Shown here in pieces: positions 55,601-64,000 of a DNA stretch of 64,000 nt. This stretch comes from Mytilus galloprovincialis (Eukaryota; Mollusca; Bivalvia; Mytilida; Mytilidae): NCBI RefSeq assembly GCF_965363235.1, contig NC_134849.1, forward strand, positions 46,756,122-46,820,121, read 5' to 3'. Below the pieces are notes generated by a model. The model ran no database searches. It saw only the letters and a list, made by a program, of their open reading frames with translations, and was not told the DNA's origin. Each line of letters opens with the position of its first letter. The stretch's first letter is position 1. The position numbers and the translations under genes were made by a program.

Positions 55601-57774
55601 CGAATTCCGGAAAATACACCTGTACTGAAAAAAGAATGATACAATAAAATGCATTTTTTCAGAAATTTTAAAAATAGTTTTTGTTTGTATTTTTTTTACT
55701 GCAGAGTATGTGATAAAAAGATTTGAACTTGTACTTGAGATCCACTTAAAAGGATCATTATATCAAATATTATTTTTCTACATTGTTCAAGCATATGATA
55801 AAAAAGATCATAACATGACTTTTCTCATATTAGATGTATTATCAGCCCTAATTTAATATCAGACCTCGAGCATTGGGTAATCTCCTGGGTAACTATTGTA
55901 TGTCCCTACTATAGATTGGTAGTTGTATATCAGAATCGTGTCTTTCTTTGCTGTTTATGGTGTTGTTCTATGAAATAATTACTGCAGACGGTTTTTCGCT
56001 TTTAAGGGCATCCGATGCAGTTTCAAGGGAGTTACCTCTCTTTGCTTGACGTTAAACGTTTCGAATTCCCACAAAGCGTCACTTTTTGCGGGACGTTATG
56101 CGTGTAATTTTCCGTAATAAGAACGATATTTTGTATAATCAATGCTCATGTTTTCTGTTTCTCACGCATGCTAACTTCTACACCATTTATGTATGCTTAT
56201 CCTTTAAGGAATTATTGGGGTATAAAACCACTAATTCATATAGCCTCATTGCTTTCTATGTTAAATTCTGCCATTTCAACCATTTATGGCTACTTTGTCC
56301 CGAATTAAAATAAAGTGCCAGTTATTTCATGTAAAACTGTACCTGTGCTGAAAAAGTCGACATACCATTAATCGCATATTAGAGCGTATTGGTTCCCGGA
56401 AGTTTATATTATAAAAACAGGAACTTTTGATCTGACCAACAACCTTAATGTGCTCTCCTATAAAAATTTCATATACATCTTTATTATTCAAATAAATCTT
56501 CCACCAAGGATTCTACAGTGATCCCAAGCCCTCTAGCTTTCATTTGATACCGAAACTACCCAAATATTCCCCCTATTATACAAAGAAACAGCTATATATG
56601 CATAGGAACTTTTTTTTGTTTAAAATATGCACTACTTTCTTGTATGTTCTTTCAGACCGGGCCTGAGATAGTGGTTTTATACCTATAAAGACTGTATGTT
56701 GACCTCGATAAGTAATTGTTATGGCATTGGGTTACTGTCCAATTTCAGGTTTCTTTATCTAAAATGTATATTTCAAACCTGTTATTGCTTTTTAAAGGTA
56801 TGACCATCGTCTAATCAGATGACTTTTAATAATTAAACACTGTACATTTAGATATTTTAACATGCTTTAAATTAAATGTAAACTACAAATACCTTCCCTG
56901 GATATCCAGTATGACTTTGTGTACTCTCCTGTCCAAAATGTTGAGCCTTTAGCCGAATCAACGTCACCTTCAATTTTATCACATGTTAATGTGCTTTCCT
57001 TATATGTTGCTAATCTACCTCCTGCATGCTGACATTTTGTCTGGGCTTCAAACCAAGTACTTGGTTGTCGAAAATACTTTACATGGACTGCTGGAAACAT
57101 CAATAAAAGAAATCACAATAATAAGTAGTAAATAACAGTAAGTTCTGCAATAATAAATGCATCTATGTATGTTTACAAATCGACCATTCAAATAAAAGAG
57201 TAATTAAAATACAGTTTAAAAATCATTGTTCTACACGAATATTTCTTCTGTAACGTTCTTCTAATTAATCTTCGAATTTGTTTCTTAAATTTACAATTTT
57301 CTGAATCGTTTGTTATTACCTGCGTCGTCGAATGCAAAGCATGCATGCGTAGATTAGTAATCGCCGGTTAGGCCTTGAGAAGGAAACTTTTGGACAGACC
57401 TGCAAACAAGACTAGCACGTTGATTTTTTCTGTGGGTAACTTGAACTAATAAAATAAAAATAAAAATTCAAATCGAAAGTCAAAACTTGTACTTAATTTG
57501 TTTCCTTAATTCTGGATTTTCGTCAAAAAATGTCAATTAGATGGATAGAAAAACAGTTAGTATTTTTTTATGTGAGTATTTTAGAAAAGTTCTAACTTCT
57601 AAGTCCGGATATTCCCTGAGAGTTCTTTAACCGAAAAAGTGTTTAAATATTGTCTAACTATTTGCAAATGTAACTTTCAAAATATATTTGTATTAACTTA
57701 CCACTGGCATTATTGATGATCATGGGAAAGACATGGAACAAAATATATAACAATACAAATCCTACATTATTCAT
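43141..57774 (-). CDS. Gene C: CTLD(WSC)-CTLD transmembrane receptor with ITIM-like tail, complete
   Basis: Ten exons, 1488 coding bases, 495 residues. Exons: 57702-57774, 56893-57090, 53598-53710, 51640-51745, 50295-50396, 48555-48719, 46201-46335, 45181-45219, 44514-44589 and 43141-43621. Residues 1-24 are a signal peptide, 25-90 the first half of CTLD 1, 91-163 a WSC-like domain, 164-197 the second half of CTLD 1, 198-297 CTLD 2, 298-310 a short stalk, about 312-334 the transmembrane helix and 336-495 a tyrosine-rich tail. The extracellular part has many N-glycosylation sites (NIT, NIS, NCS, NQS, NQT, NTT twice). All junctions are GT-AG and the frame stays open. It is the best-preserved member of the array. 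A signalling receptor, perhaps inhibitory, is inferred from the tail; no ligand can be named. Confidence 0.86.
44275..44425 (-). mobile_element. Retroelement (family 2) coding remnant
   Basis: Reverse complement resembles 25840-25960 ('gttgctgcttacaaggaagc', 'ttcaccatttggat'). A very short piece between gene C exons 9 and 10. Confidence 0.55.
44514..44589 (-). CDS. Gene C exon 9: transmembrane helix
   Basis: 76 bases, phase 1 in and phase 2 out, donor GTACGT. It encodes GIIIGGVIGTT followed by a Val/Ile/Leu run and YKFR: one helix with a basic cytoplasmic anchor. Confidence 0.9.
45181..45219 (-). CDS. Gene C exon 8: short stalk
   Basis: A 39-base exon, phase 1 at both ends, acceptor TTTTTGCTAG and donor GTAACT, encoding a 13-residue spacer (TDYLDQAVTPHTG). 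It takes the place of the two long stalk exons of gene B. Its small size makes it the least certain exon, but the frame and phases fit exactly. Confidence 0.66.
45520..45660 (+). repeat. Fragment of the 'ACCAAGTCAGGAATA' family
   Basis: 'attttgccatttgatatggg' followed by 'ttcggagttcagtatttttg', in a gene C intron. Confidence 0.6.
46201..46335 (-). CDS. Gene C exon 7: second half of CTLD 2
   Basis: 135 bases, phase 1 at both ends, donor GTGAGT. It encodes SECTYYHC, NTTC and DGFFCAF, the same cysteine spacing as exon 5 and as gene B exon 7. The acceptor (GTTTAAAG) is weak but is conserved with gene B (GCATTAAAG). Confidence 0.82.
46540..46768 (+). mobile_element. Retroelement 3' end (family 2)
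   Basis: Matches 26070-26286: 'ttccggagcacctgagatca', 'gtcatgacgttgtcagttta' and the end 'ctctggtatctatcgtccct'. It lies in the gene C intron after exon 6. Confidence 0.7.
46907..47290. mobile_element. Foldback element with inverted arms
   Basis: 'gatcataacatgacattttt' and CTTATCAGCCC at 46907-46945 reappear inverted as GGGCTGCTGATAAG and 'aaaatgtcatgttatg' at 46990-47036. The tail to 47290 resembles, inverted, 55560-55625, and a second copy of the arm is at 55808. It is a nonautonomous element of unknown class. Confidence 0.6.
47725..47815 (+). repeat. SINE-like family, 5' fragment
   Basis: 'ggaagatgtggtatgagtgc' and 'caatgagacaactttccatt' only; the rest of the family consensus is missing. 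Confidence 0.7.
48555..48719 (-). CDS. Gene C exon 6: first half of CTLD 2
   Basis: 165 bases, phase 1 at both ends, acceptor TATACAG and donor GTAAGT. It encodes LYWNMFQEKC, NTTC and GGIWLPI, matching gene B exon 6 and, more loosely, the CTLD 1 first half. Confidence 0.83.
49135..49535. repeat. 22-bp degenerate minisatellite with 44-bp higher order
   Basis: About 18 units of the type TTCTATGTCGTTTGACCATG in the gene C intron between exons 5 and 6. At the right end, neighbours alternate between endings GTGT and GAGTT, so the best-preserved period is 44 bases. Units decay leftward. Confidence 0.8.
49693..50221. mobile_element. Short inverted-repeat DNA element (mariner type)
   Basis: CACTCGGACGAAAAGT at the left and CACTCGGGAAAAAAGT (inverted) at the right, each bordered by TATATA. 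The minus strand is open for 84 codons inside (to 49742) and may be transposase remains. It lies in the gene C intron between exons 5 and 6. Confidence 0.6.
50295..50396 (-). CDS. Gene C exon 5: second half of CTLD 1
   Basis: 102 bases, phase 1 at both ends. The layout SCAYFDC...SC...AFC corresponds to the closing part of a CTLD. In an ordinary CTLD this would follow directly on the WTG segment of exon 2; here the WSC exons stand between them. Confidence 0.84.
51640..51745 (-). CDS. Gene C exon 4: WSC-like domain, second half
   Basis: 106 bases, phase 0 in and phase 1 out, donor GTATGT. It carries the WSC CxC motif (QKCVC), another cysteine (HNCS) and the end AYFSYE, which resembles the SVY end of WSC domains. 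Exons 3 and 4 together are 219 bases, exactly 73 codons. Confidence 0.86.
52870..53480 (+). repeat. SINE-like family copy, long
   Basis: 'agaagatgtggtctgattgc' to 'gtctaagactaaactattga', with 'acaggctcctggcttgaaac' in the middle and a 3' extension past 53400. It lies just downstream of gene C exon 3. Confidence 0.8.
53598..53710 (-). CDS. Gene C exon 3: WSC-like domain, first half
   Basis: 113 bases, phase 1 in and phase 0 out, acceptor CTTATAG and donor GTAAGT. It opens with GCYNITR, the usual WSC start GCY, and continues to SECFALC, the second and third WSC cysteines. Confidence 0.85.
54065..54970 (+). repeat. SINE-like family copy split by an insertion
   Basis: The family order runs from 'aataagaagataagttatga' to 54185, is broken by about 225 foreign bases (54186-54410), then resumes at 'tggccttgaaataccaaatg' and continues to about 54970. 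Confidence 0.7.
55555..55950. mobile_element. Second copy of the foldback element
   Basis: 55560-55625 matches the inverted tail of the element at 46907-47290 ('cgcatgtcaactcgacgtca'). 'gatcataacatgacttttct' with TTATCAGCCC lies at 55808-55850. Confidence 0.5.
56893..57090 (-). CDS. Gene C exon 2: first half of CTLD 1
   Basis: 198 bases, phase 1 at both ends, acceptor TTTCCAG and donor GTATTT. It encodes TWFEAQ, a cysteine (TKC), GGRLATYKE, a second cysteine (LTC), FWTGEY and WISREG. It is the most diverged of the three exon 2 copies but keeps every landmark. Confidence 0.88.
57702..57774 (-). CDS. Gene C exon 1: signal peptide
   Basis: Seventy-three bases, ATG to a GTAAGT donor, phase 1. 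It starts MNNVGFVLLYILF, a typical hydrophobic leader, but lacks the MCIVRL start of A and B. A TTTTCAG lies two bases before the ATG and could be an acceptor for an upstream untranslated exon. Confidence 0.85.
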
Positions 57775-58504
57775 AACTGAAAATTGTTTTCATTCTCAAC
57801 ACAAATATTTTATAGATAACTTTAAACGTATAGAAAACATTACATTAATCTAACATCGATCCGATGTGTGAGTATGATAAGTGAACAAGGAAGTTTTAAC
57901 AAATACAGATTCAATAAGTTTGAACTTACAATATGATCCCACTGATGGAATGCCTACTATTAGATACTAAAGCATTAAACAAGTACATGTTTCCTGGTAT
58001 ATTCTTTAAATTTTAGATTTGTCTTTGTTATTTTATTTTTGTTGCATTTTTTCTTTGAGATTGGAATTTTGCATTTGCATAAAATTTTCATTACCAGTAT
58101 TATTTGTTTTCCTTTTGCGCAAATAAACAATCTTTTTTTTCTATTTATTTTCATATTCAACTGTTTCTGACGAAGATATACTCGTCATTTGGTCTCTGAT
58201 GGATAGTTGGCTATGCTGGTTATCATAATAAATCAATTTGATACGATTCTAAAACTCAGTATAGAAAACATCACTAAAACACCTCTAATAATGTGTATGT
58301 ACAAAATCACAGCATATAAATTGCCTTCATATGTACATTCATTAAACATATTTACAAGTCCGCTCTGACAGAAAATTTGTAAGTTACTGTGAATTAATTA
58401 AGCCGTACAAACGTGTTGTTTCATACTTAACGTACTATTTTAACTAACATTTATCTGATATTTTCCTATATCTTTTATTGTCGGGAGAATAGCGATCATG
58501 GTTT

Positions 58505-58890
58505 TTATAATGCCCCATTGATGGGCATTATATTTGCTGGTCTGTGCGTCCGTTCGTCCGCCTGTTCGTTCGTCGGTTTGTTCGTCCGTTCGTTCGTCCG
58601 TCCGTTCGTTTAACCGACCGTCTGTCCTGCGTCAGGTTAAAGTTTGTAGTCGAGGTAGTTTTTGATGAAGTTAAGTACAATCACCTTGAAACTTATTACA
58701 CATCTTCCCTATGATATGATCTTTTTAATTTTATTGTCTAACTATACTTTCTTACCCAAATTTCACGGTCCACTGAACATAGAAATTAATAGTGCGGAGT
58801 GTGGTTTCCAAAATATCAATAGTGTCAACAAACTGATTGGAGCAATGATCTATTCCATACAGTTTGAAAAGTCGTGCCGAATGTTTTTTT
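58505..58890 (+). repeat. Dispersed repeat with CGTCCGTTCG simple sequence
   Basis: 'ccccattgatgggcattata' opens it, a cgtc/cgtt-rich tract follows (58545-58625), then 'caggttaaagtttgtagtcg'. I recall this as a common mussel repeat. It lies upstream of gene C. Confidence 0.65.
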
Positions 58891-59169
58891 GATTTTAATT
58901 AACAGTTAACTGTTTAAAACAATTGTGATCATACATGGTCATTTCCAATGATATATCAATATTGTCACAAGTAATAACTTTGAATGGAGGCTAATGAAAG
59001 TTATTTTTACATTTGGTGTTTATGCAATATGCCCGTGGAGACGTGTTTGGTACTCATATATAAAATTGACCTCTTAAGTCAAAGTAAAACCAATTTCAAG
59101 GTACTAGTAAAAAAAATATTGATAGATGATTTAGGAGTTTAGGAAAATTATTAGAGTCTCGCAACCTTA

Positions 59170-61166
59170 TAACTAGAGGCTCTCAAGATCCTGTGTCGCT
59201 CACCTTGGTCTATGTGCATATTAACAATGGACACAGATAAATTCATGACAAAATGGTGTTTTGGTGATGGTAATGTGTTTGTAGATTTTTCTTTACTGAA
59301 CATTCTAGCTGCTACAAATATCTCTATCTATAATGAACTTGGCCCAGTAATTACGGTGGAAAATATTTCCTAAAAATTTACAAAAATGAACAAAAATTTA
59401 TGAAAATTGTTAACAATTGACTATAAAGGGCAATAACTCCTTAAGGGGTCAATTGACAATTTTGGTCATGTTGACTTATTTGTAGATCTGATTTTGCTGA
59501 ACATTATTGCTGTTTACAGTTTATCTCTATCTATAATAATATTTAAGATAATAATCAAAATCTGCAAAATTTCCTTAAAATTACTAATTCAGGGGCAGCA
59601 ACCCAACAACAGGTTGTCCGATTTGTCTGAAAATTTCAGGGCAGATAGATCTTGACCTGATAAACAATTTAACCCCCATGTCAGATTTGCTCTAAATGCT
59701 TTGGTTTCATAGATATAATACAAAATCTACATTTCCTTCAAATTACTTATTACCCAACAACCGGTTGTCCGATTCATTTGAACGTTTCAGGGGCAGATTG
59801 ATTTTCACTTGATGAACAATATTATCCCATGTCAGATTTGCTCTAAATGCTTTGGTTTCAGAGATATAAGCCAAAATCTATATTTCACCACTATGTTCTA
59901 TTTTGAGCCATGGCGGCCATCTTGATTGGTTGGCAGGGTCACGCCACACATTTTTTAAACTAGATACCCCAAAGTAAATTGTGGCCAAGTTTGGATTATT
60001 TTAGCCCAGTAGTTTCAGAGGAGGAGATTTTTGTAATAGATTATTTAGATTTACGAAAAATGGTTAAAAATTGACTATAAAGGGCAATAACTCCTAAAGG
60101 GGTCAACTGACCATTTCGGTCATGTTGACTTATTTGTAAATTTTACTTTGCTGAACATAGTTTATCTCTATTTATGATAATATTCAAGATAATAGCCCAA
60201 AAACGGTATAATTTCCTTAAAATTGCCAATTCCAGGGCAGCAACCCAACAACGGGTTGTCCGATTCGTCTGAAAATGTCAGGGCAGATAGATCTTGACCT
60301 GATAAACAATTTTACCTCATGACAGATTTGCTATAAATGCTTTGGTTTTAGAGTTATAAGCCAAAAACTACATTTTACCTCTATGTTCTATTTTTAGCCA
60401 TGGCGGCCATCTTGGTTGGTTGGTTGGCCGAGTCAACGGACACATTTTTTAAACTAGATACCCCAATGATGATTGTGGCCAAGTCTGGTTAAATTTGGCC
60501 CAGTAGTTTTAGAGGAGAAGATTTTTGTAAAAGTTAACGACGACGGACGACGCCGGACGCCAAGTGATGGGAAAAGATCACCTGGCCATTTGGGCCAGGT
60601 AAGCTAAAAATGGTTAAAAATTGACTATAAAGGGCAATAACTCCTTAATGGGTCAACTGACAACTTTTGTCATGTTGACTTATTTGTAGATCTTACTTAG
60701 CTGAACATTATTGCTGTTTACAGTTTATCTCTATCTATAATAATATTCAAGATAATAACCAAAAACAGTAAAATTTCCTTAAAATTACCAATTTAGGGGC
60801 AGCAACCCAACAACCGGTTATCCGATTCATCTGAAAATTTCAGGGCAGATAGATCTTGACCTTATCAACAATTTTACCCCCATGTCCGATTTGCTATAAA
60901 TGCTTTGGTTTTTGAGTTACAAGCCAAAAACTGCATTTTCCCCTATGTTCTATTTTTAGCCATGGTGGCCATCTTGGTTGGTTGGCCGGGTCAGCGGACA
61001 CATTTTTTTAAAGAAGATACCCCAATGATGATTTTGACCAAGTTTGGTTTAATTTGGCCCAGTAGTTTCAGAGGAGAAGATTTTTGTAAAAGTTAACGAC
61101 GACGGACGACTGACGTAAAGTGATGGGAAAAGCTCACTTGGCCCTTCGGGCCAGGTGAGCTAAAAA
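59170..61166 (+). mobile_element. Helitron-like nonautonomous array
   Basis: Three tandem units of about 540-660 bases open at 59412, 60067 and 60616 with TTGACTATAAAGGGCAATAA. Two end in GACGACGGACGAC..., a hairpin (GGCCCTTCGGGCC at the last end) and GGTGAGCTAA or GGTAAGCTAA. A 3' hairpin followed shortly by CTRR is the mark of a Helitron end. The 5' start near 59177 (TCTCAAGATCCTGTG) also fits. No protein is encoded. Confidence 0.6.
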
Positions 61167-61689
61167 GGCACATTAGAAAATTATCTTAAATAGGAAAAAC
61201 TTAGTTATCACATATCAATAACCAATTATAAATAGATTTAACTTGTTATTTTGCTGACAGGAAAAAAACTATATTGCTTGGTTTAGATATCTTTTATAAT
61301 TATTGAGGTACCTCTCTTTATTAACCAAGGTAGAATCTCTCCTACTAATCTGTGGTACCTTGATGACCATAGTAAATGTAATTGTATTGATTAATTTTAA
61401 ACATACTTTTATCATCTTTTTACGTTATTTCATGATGTAAAAGTGAAAGTATGGTTAGAGCGAATATATCTTGTAGCTATATAATTTTGTCGACTGTTTC
61501 CTAGCGTTCATGTGGTGGTTGTCGTCTAATACTAAATTATTCTAACTTTATGTCTTTTCATGAATTAGATTACGATAATTTAAATATTTTTTTTTTCAGA
61601 TTTTACATAATATTCGTTCTAAAGCCAGGCGAATTATAACATCTTTATCTCTAAGCGGGGTAATATACAATGTTGGCAATTTGATTTAT

Positions 61690-62015
61690 ATACGGAACAA
61701 AAAGTACACATTTAACCGTACCCCTATGTTTGACATTTTTAACTATTATGTCTGTATGTTTTGTTCATGCATAGTTGTCAATATAATGGAATTTGATGCC
61801 ATCGTCGTACAAGTGAGCAATTCAGCTAGCTATAAATCTAAGTTCAATCCACCTTTTCTACATAAAAAAATGTCTGTACCAAGTTAGGAATATGACAGTT
61901 GTCATCCATTCGTTTTATGTGTTTGAACTTTTGATTTTGACATTTGATTAGGTACTTTCCTTTTTGAAATATCCTCGGAGTTCAGTTTTTTTTTTTGTGT
62001 TTTACTTTTTGCTTA
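61690..62015 (+). repeat. Dispersed 'ACCAAGTCAGGAATA' repeat, longest copy
   Basis: Adds an upstream block ('ggaatttgatgccatcgtcg') to the usual 'tctgtaccaagttaggaata' and 'ctcggagttcag' landmarks, and probably represents the 3' end of another retroelement. Confidence 0.65.
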
Positions 62016-62181
62016 TATGTTAAATTGAATAATCTTTCCGTATTTGTTCAAATCATCTTTTACTGAAAATTATACTGTTGAAATAATTTCCTTTCATAAA
62101 AATTGTTCAAGTATCCATAAAGGGTTCATCTAGAATTACAAAAAAAAAATCCGTTCACTTGTTTTAAATTAAATACCTTAA

Positions 62182-62766
62182 GGTGGTATGGGTGTCTTTC
62201 GCAATCTTGAATTGTAAAAAAAAAAGAGAAGTTAAGGTCCAGATTTTCTATCAAGTTAGCAAAATCTGATGCAGGAATGCAGATATTCAATATGAATTTT
62301 CATTTAAAAGAAGCAATTTATAAGAATATAACTTATAAATATTAATATTTTTAAGTGTAGATTTTTTTTTGGTTGTTTTCTTTTTTTTTAAATTGGCATT
62401 TTAAGGGGAGTTAACTCTAAAACAATGCATTTTCTGAAGGAATCTAAACGGAATTTTCCTATTTTGTATTTTAGCGGGAACAAACGTACGGTGACCCTAT
62501 CTTTTCTTTCTGAAAGCATTGTCTGAAAGCTATCTTTTCCTCATATATTTTACAATTCTTTCATTTTGTTTACTTTCTAATCACAAAATGGTGTTTTTTC
62601 CTGTAAAATCCGTACAAAATGGACACATTTTGTCCAACTTATAGCTTGAAAAAATGCACGGTGACCTATCATTTTTATTGTATTTTTTAACATATATCAA
62701 TAAATACTACGTTTTGGCAAAGTATGAACAAATTATATCAATTTTATTTTAGACTCCCATATCACC
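62182..62766. mobile_element. 585-bp inverted-repeat element flanked by TTAA
   Basis: Ends GGTGGTATGGGTGTCT and, inverted, GGTGATATGGGAGTCT, each next to TTAA (62178-62181 and 62767-62770). The TTAA duplication is what piggyBac-type transposases leave. No coding region inside. Confidence 0.75.
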
Positions 62767-63600
62767 TTAAGCATGTTAAGATGATCGTTGTAATATGTTT
62801 CTAAGTAGCAAGGTTTACTACCTTTGACCTTAGGTACACCTCAATACAGTTTGAATAATGTAAATTTGTAATAGAATAAAAAAGTTACGTGATTGGAGAT
62901 TAAATTTTAAAAATAAAACAATATGGAATTAAACATTGAAACAAAATCATGTTGTTTTGAATACATTAATTCAAATAATAAAGGAAAGTATTTTGCCAAT
63001 ACAACAGATCATTTTATACCACATCGATTGGCTGATTAATTAAGATAAAGACTTATACATGTATGTCGTGTAAATATGTTTAAGTAATGAACTCAAAAAG
63101 AATTGAAAACAAACATGGATATTTTTAAACTGTCAGTCTTCTGGGCGATAAAGGAGTGCACACGTTTCCATTTCCATGGATATTTTTAAAGCTCAGTTCT
63201 ATTTTTTTTTAATTTTCAAATTGTTGAAATATTTTTATTTTTATTAAATAGTGCGATATGATGACCTTTAAAATAATAAAATCCTACAGTTAAAGAAGAA
63301 ACATTCTGAAACATATATAACTTTTGATTATCATAAGAATTCTCTTGAATAGCATTTAATTATTTTCAATAGCTTTAAGTAATATTTAAATTGTTGTCAA
63401 TCAGCAATGATGTAATAATAAATAAACATATTAAATTCTAGTTTTTCAAAGCATAGCAGAATACATAGTATATTGATATTTAGAATGATGTTCTCCATTA
63501 AGCGTTTCATCTAATTATTGTAAATCCTAAATAAATGTTGAACTTTGAATTAATACTTAAAGATATGCGCACAAATTCGAAGTTTGTTTGAATGTTTGCT

Positions 63601-64000
63601 TTATTTGGGAATGTGACCAGATCTAACATATTTCATAAGTCTGACCGCTTCAACATGCATGAAATTGAAATCTCTTCTCAAAATTTCTTCATTTAATTCC
63701 TGCAGAACAGCACTGTCGACTAGTTGGTCTGCGAATTCCTTACAATATTTAGACAGGTGAAGTTTTTTAAGAATAACAAGTATCTCCTGGACAGATTTCT
63801 CATCGACAAAAGACCTGGATGATCCAGCTGACGAGCTACTTGTGGATGAGCAATAATCACTGTCAGACGCACATGTTTCACTGATGTACATATAATTGTC
63901 AGATGATTCTAAATTCAAACTTTCGTCTGCATGCATCACACGATAGTTCTGATCCTCTACAACTAAACTTAATAAATCATACGGCCGCGCTGGTAATGGG
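63601..64000 (-). CDS. Last exon of a GAREM-like gene with C-terminal SAM-like domain (partial)
   Basis: The minus strand is open from the right edge to a TAA at 63601-63603, about 132 codons; no ATG need lie here because the exon enters from outside the window. The visible part has a proline/SH3-type stretch (PLPARPYDLL), a Ser-rich acidic linker and then a compact helical domain containing LHLSKYCKEF, NEEILRRDF and VRSGHIPK at the end. This resembles the SAM domain closing the GAREM family (GRB2-associated regulators of MAPK), adaptors in growth-factor signalling. The family name rests on remembered similarity. Another SAM-domain adaptor is the alternative. Confidence 0.6.
   Translation of the reverse strand, partial: PLPARPYDLLSLVVEDQNYRVMHADESLNLESSDNYMYISETCASDSDYCSSTSSSSAGSSRSFVDEKSVQEILVILKKLHLSKYCKEFADQLVDSAVLQELNEEILRRDFNFMHVEAVRLMKYVRSGHIPK

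Larger units (their letters stand above)
50397..56892 (-). other. Gene C introns between exons 2 and 5, unlisted parts
   Basis: 50397-51639 holds a small palindrome (AATCTAATTAAAAT, 51330-51365) and nothing else recognised. 51746-52870 is plain except for a (TA)n near 52707. 55950-56892 has no frame or repeat that I can identify. Confidence 0.4.
57775..63600. other. Intergenic region between gene C and the GAREM-like gene
   Basis: Contains four listed repeats (58505, 59170, 61690, 62182). A TATAAAA on the minus strand at 57808-57814 lies about 35 bases upstream of gene C's ATG, too close for more than a very short leader. 62770-63600 is AT-rich with nothing recognised. Confidence 0.45.

Noticed and set aside
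58545-58625. CGTCCGTTCG-rich tract considered as a CpG-island promoter for gene C
   Set aside because: It is the simple-sequence part of a dispersed repeat and lies about 800 bases from the first coding exon.

Overview
The window looks like nuclear DNA of a bivalve mollusc, most likely a mussel of the Mytilus type. It is AT-rich, its genes are broken into short exons (39-200 bases) by kilobase introns, and it is full of dispersed repeats that I recognise from mussel sequence. These include a 356-bp tandem unit carrying GACGAAACGCGCGTCTGGCG, an 'AAGATGTGGT...GCCAATGAGACAAC' SINE-like family, and fragments of a reverse-transcriptase retroelement. The species assignment is from memory of those repeats, not from a search. 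No bacterial-type genes, rRNA, tRNA or CRISPR arrays were seen.

The genes form a tandem array on the minus strand. Three paralogous type I membrane receptors lie head to tail. Gene C (57774 to 43141) has 10 exons and 495 codons. Gene B (36664 to 13055) has 11 exons and 497 codons. Gene A (from 4076) shows only its first two exons and runs off the left edge. I assembled them by hand from splice sites; each joined reading frame stays open and divides exactly by three. The shared plan is a signal peptide encoded by a 73-base exon, the first half of a C-type-lectin-like domain (CTLD), a two-exon WSC-like domain, the second half of the CTLD, a second CTLD, a stalk, one transmembrane helix and a tyrosine-bearing cytoplasmic tail. 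The WSC cassette starts and ends in intron phase 1 and sits where the CTLD long loop should be. I read this as a domain inserted into another domain by exon shuffling.

The paralogues differ at the cytoplasmic end. Gene C has a 160-residue tail with an ITIM-like SEYDIL motif. Gene B stops after 87 tail residues, and the decayed remains of the rest of a C-like tail, including SGYNIL, can still be read just past its stop codon. Gene B has two extra glycosylation-rich stalk exons that I could not find in C. A and B share a signal-peptide start (MCIVRL) and a conserved block about 80-150 bases upstream of the ATG, so they look like the younger pair.

At the right edge (63601 to 64000) lies the last exon of another minus-strand gene, with a C-terminal SAM-like domain resembling the GAREM family. 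The remaining sequence is introns and intergenic DNA holding a decayed Tc1/mariner copy, a nearly identical 1419-bp tandem duplication, a double unit rich in AGGTCA half-sites, a Helitron-like repeat array, a 22-bp minisatellite, several inverted-repeat elements and many retroelement fragments. From its parts, the array looks like a cluster of recognition receptors with divergent signalling tails, possibly for immunity or self/non-self recognition; that function is inference.
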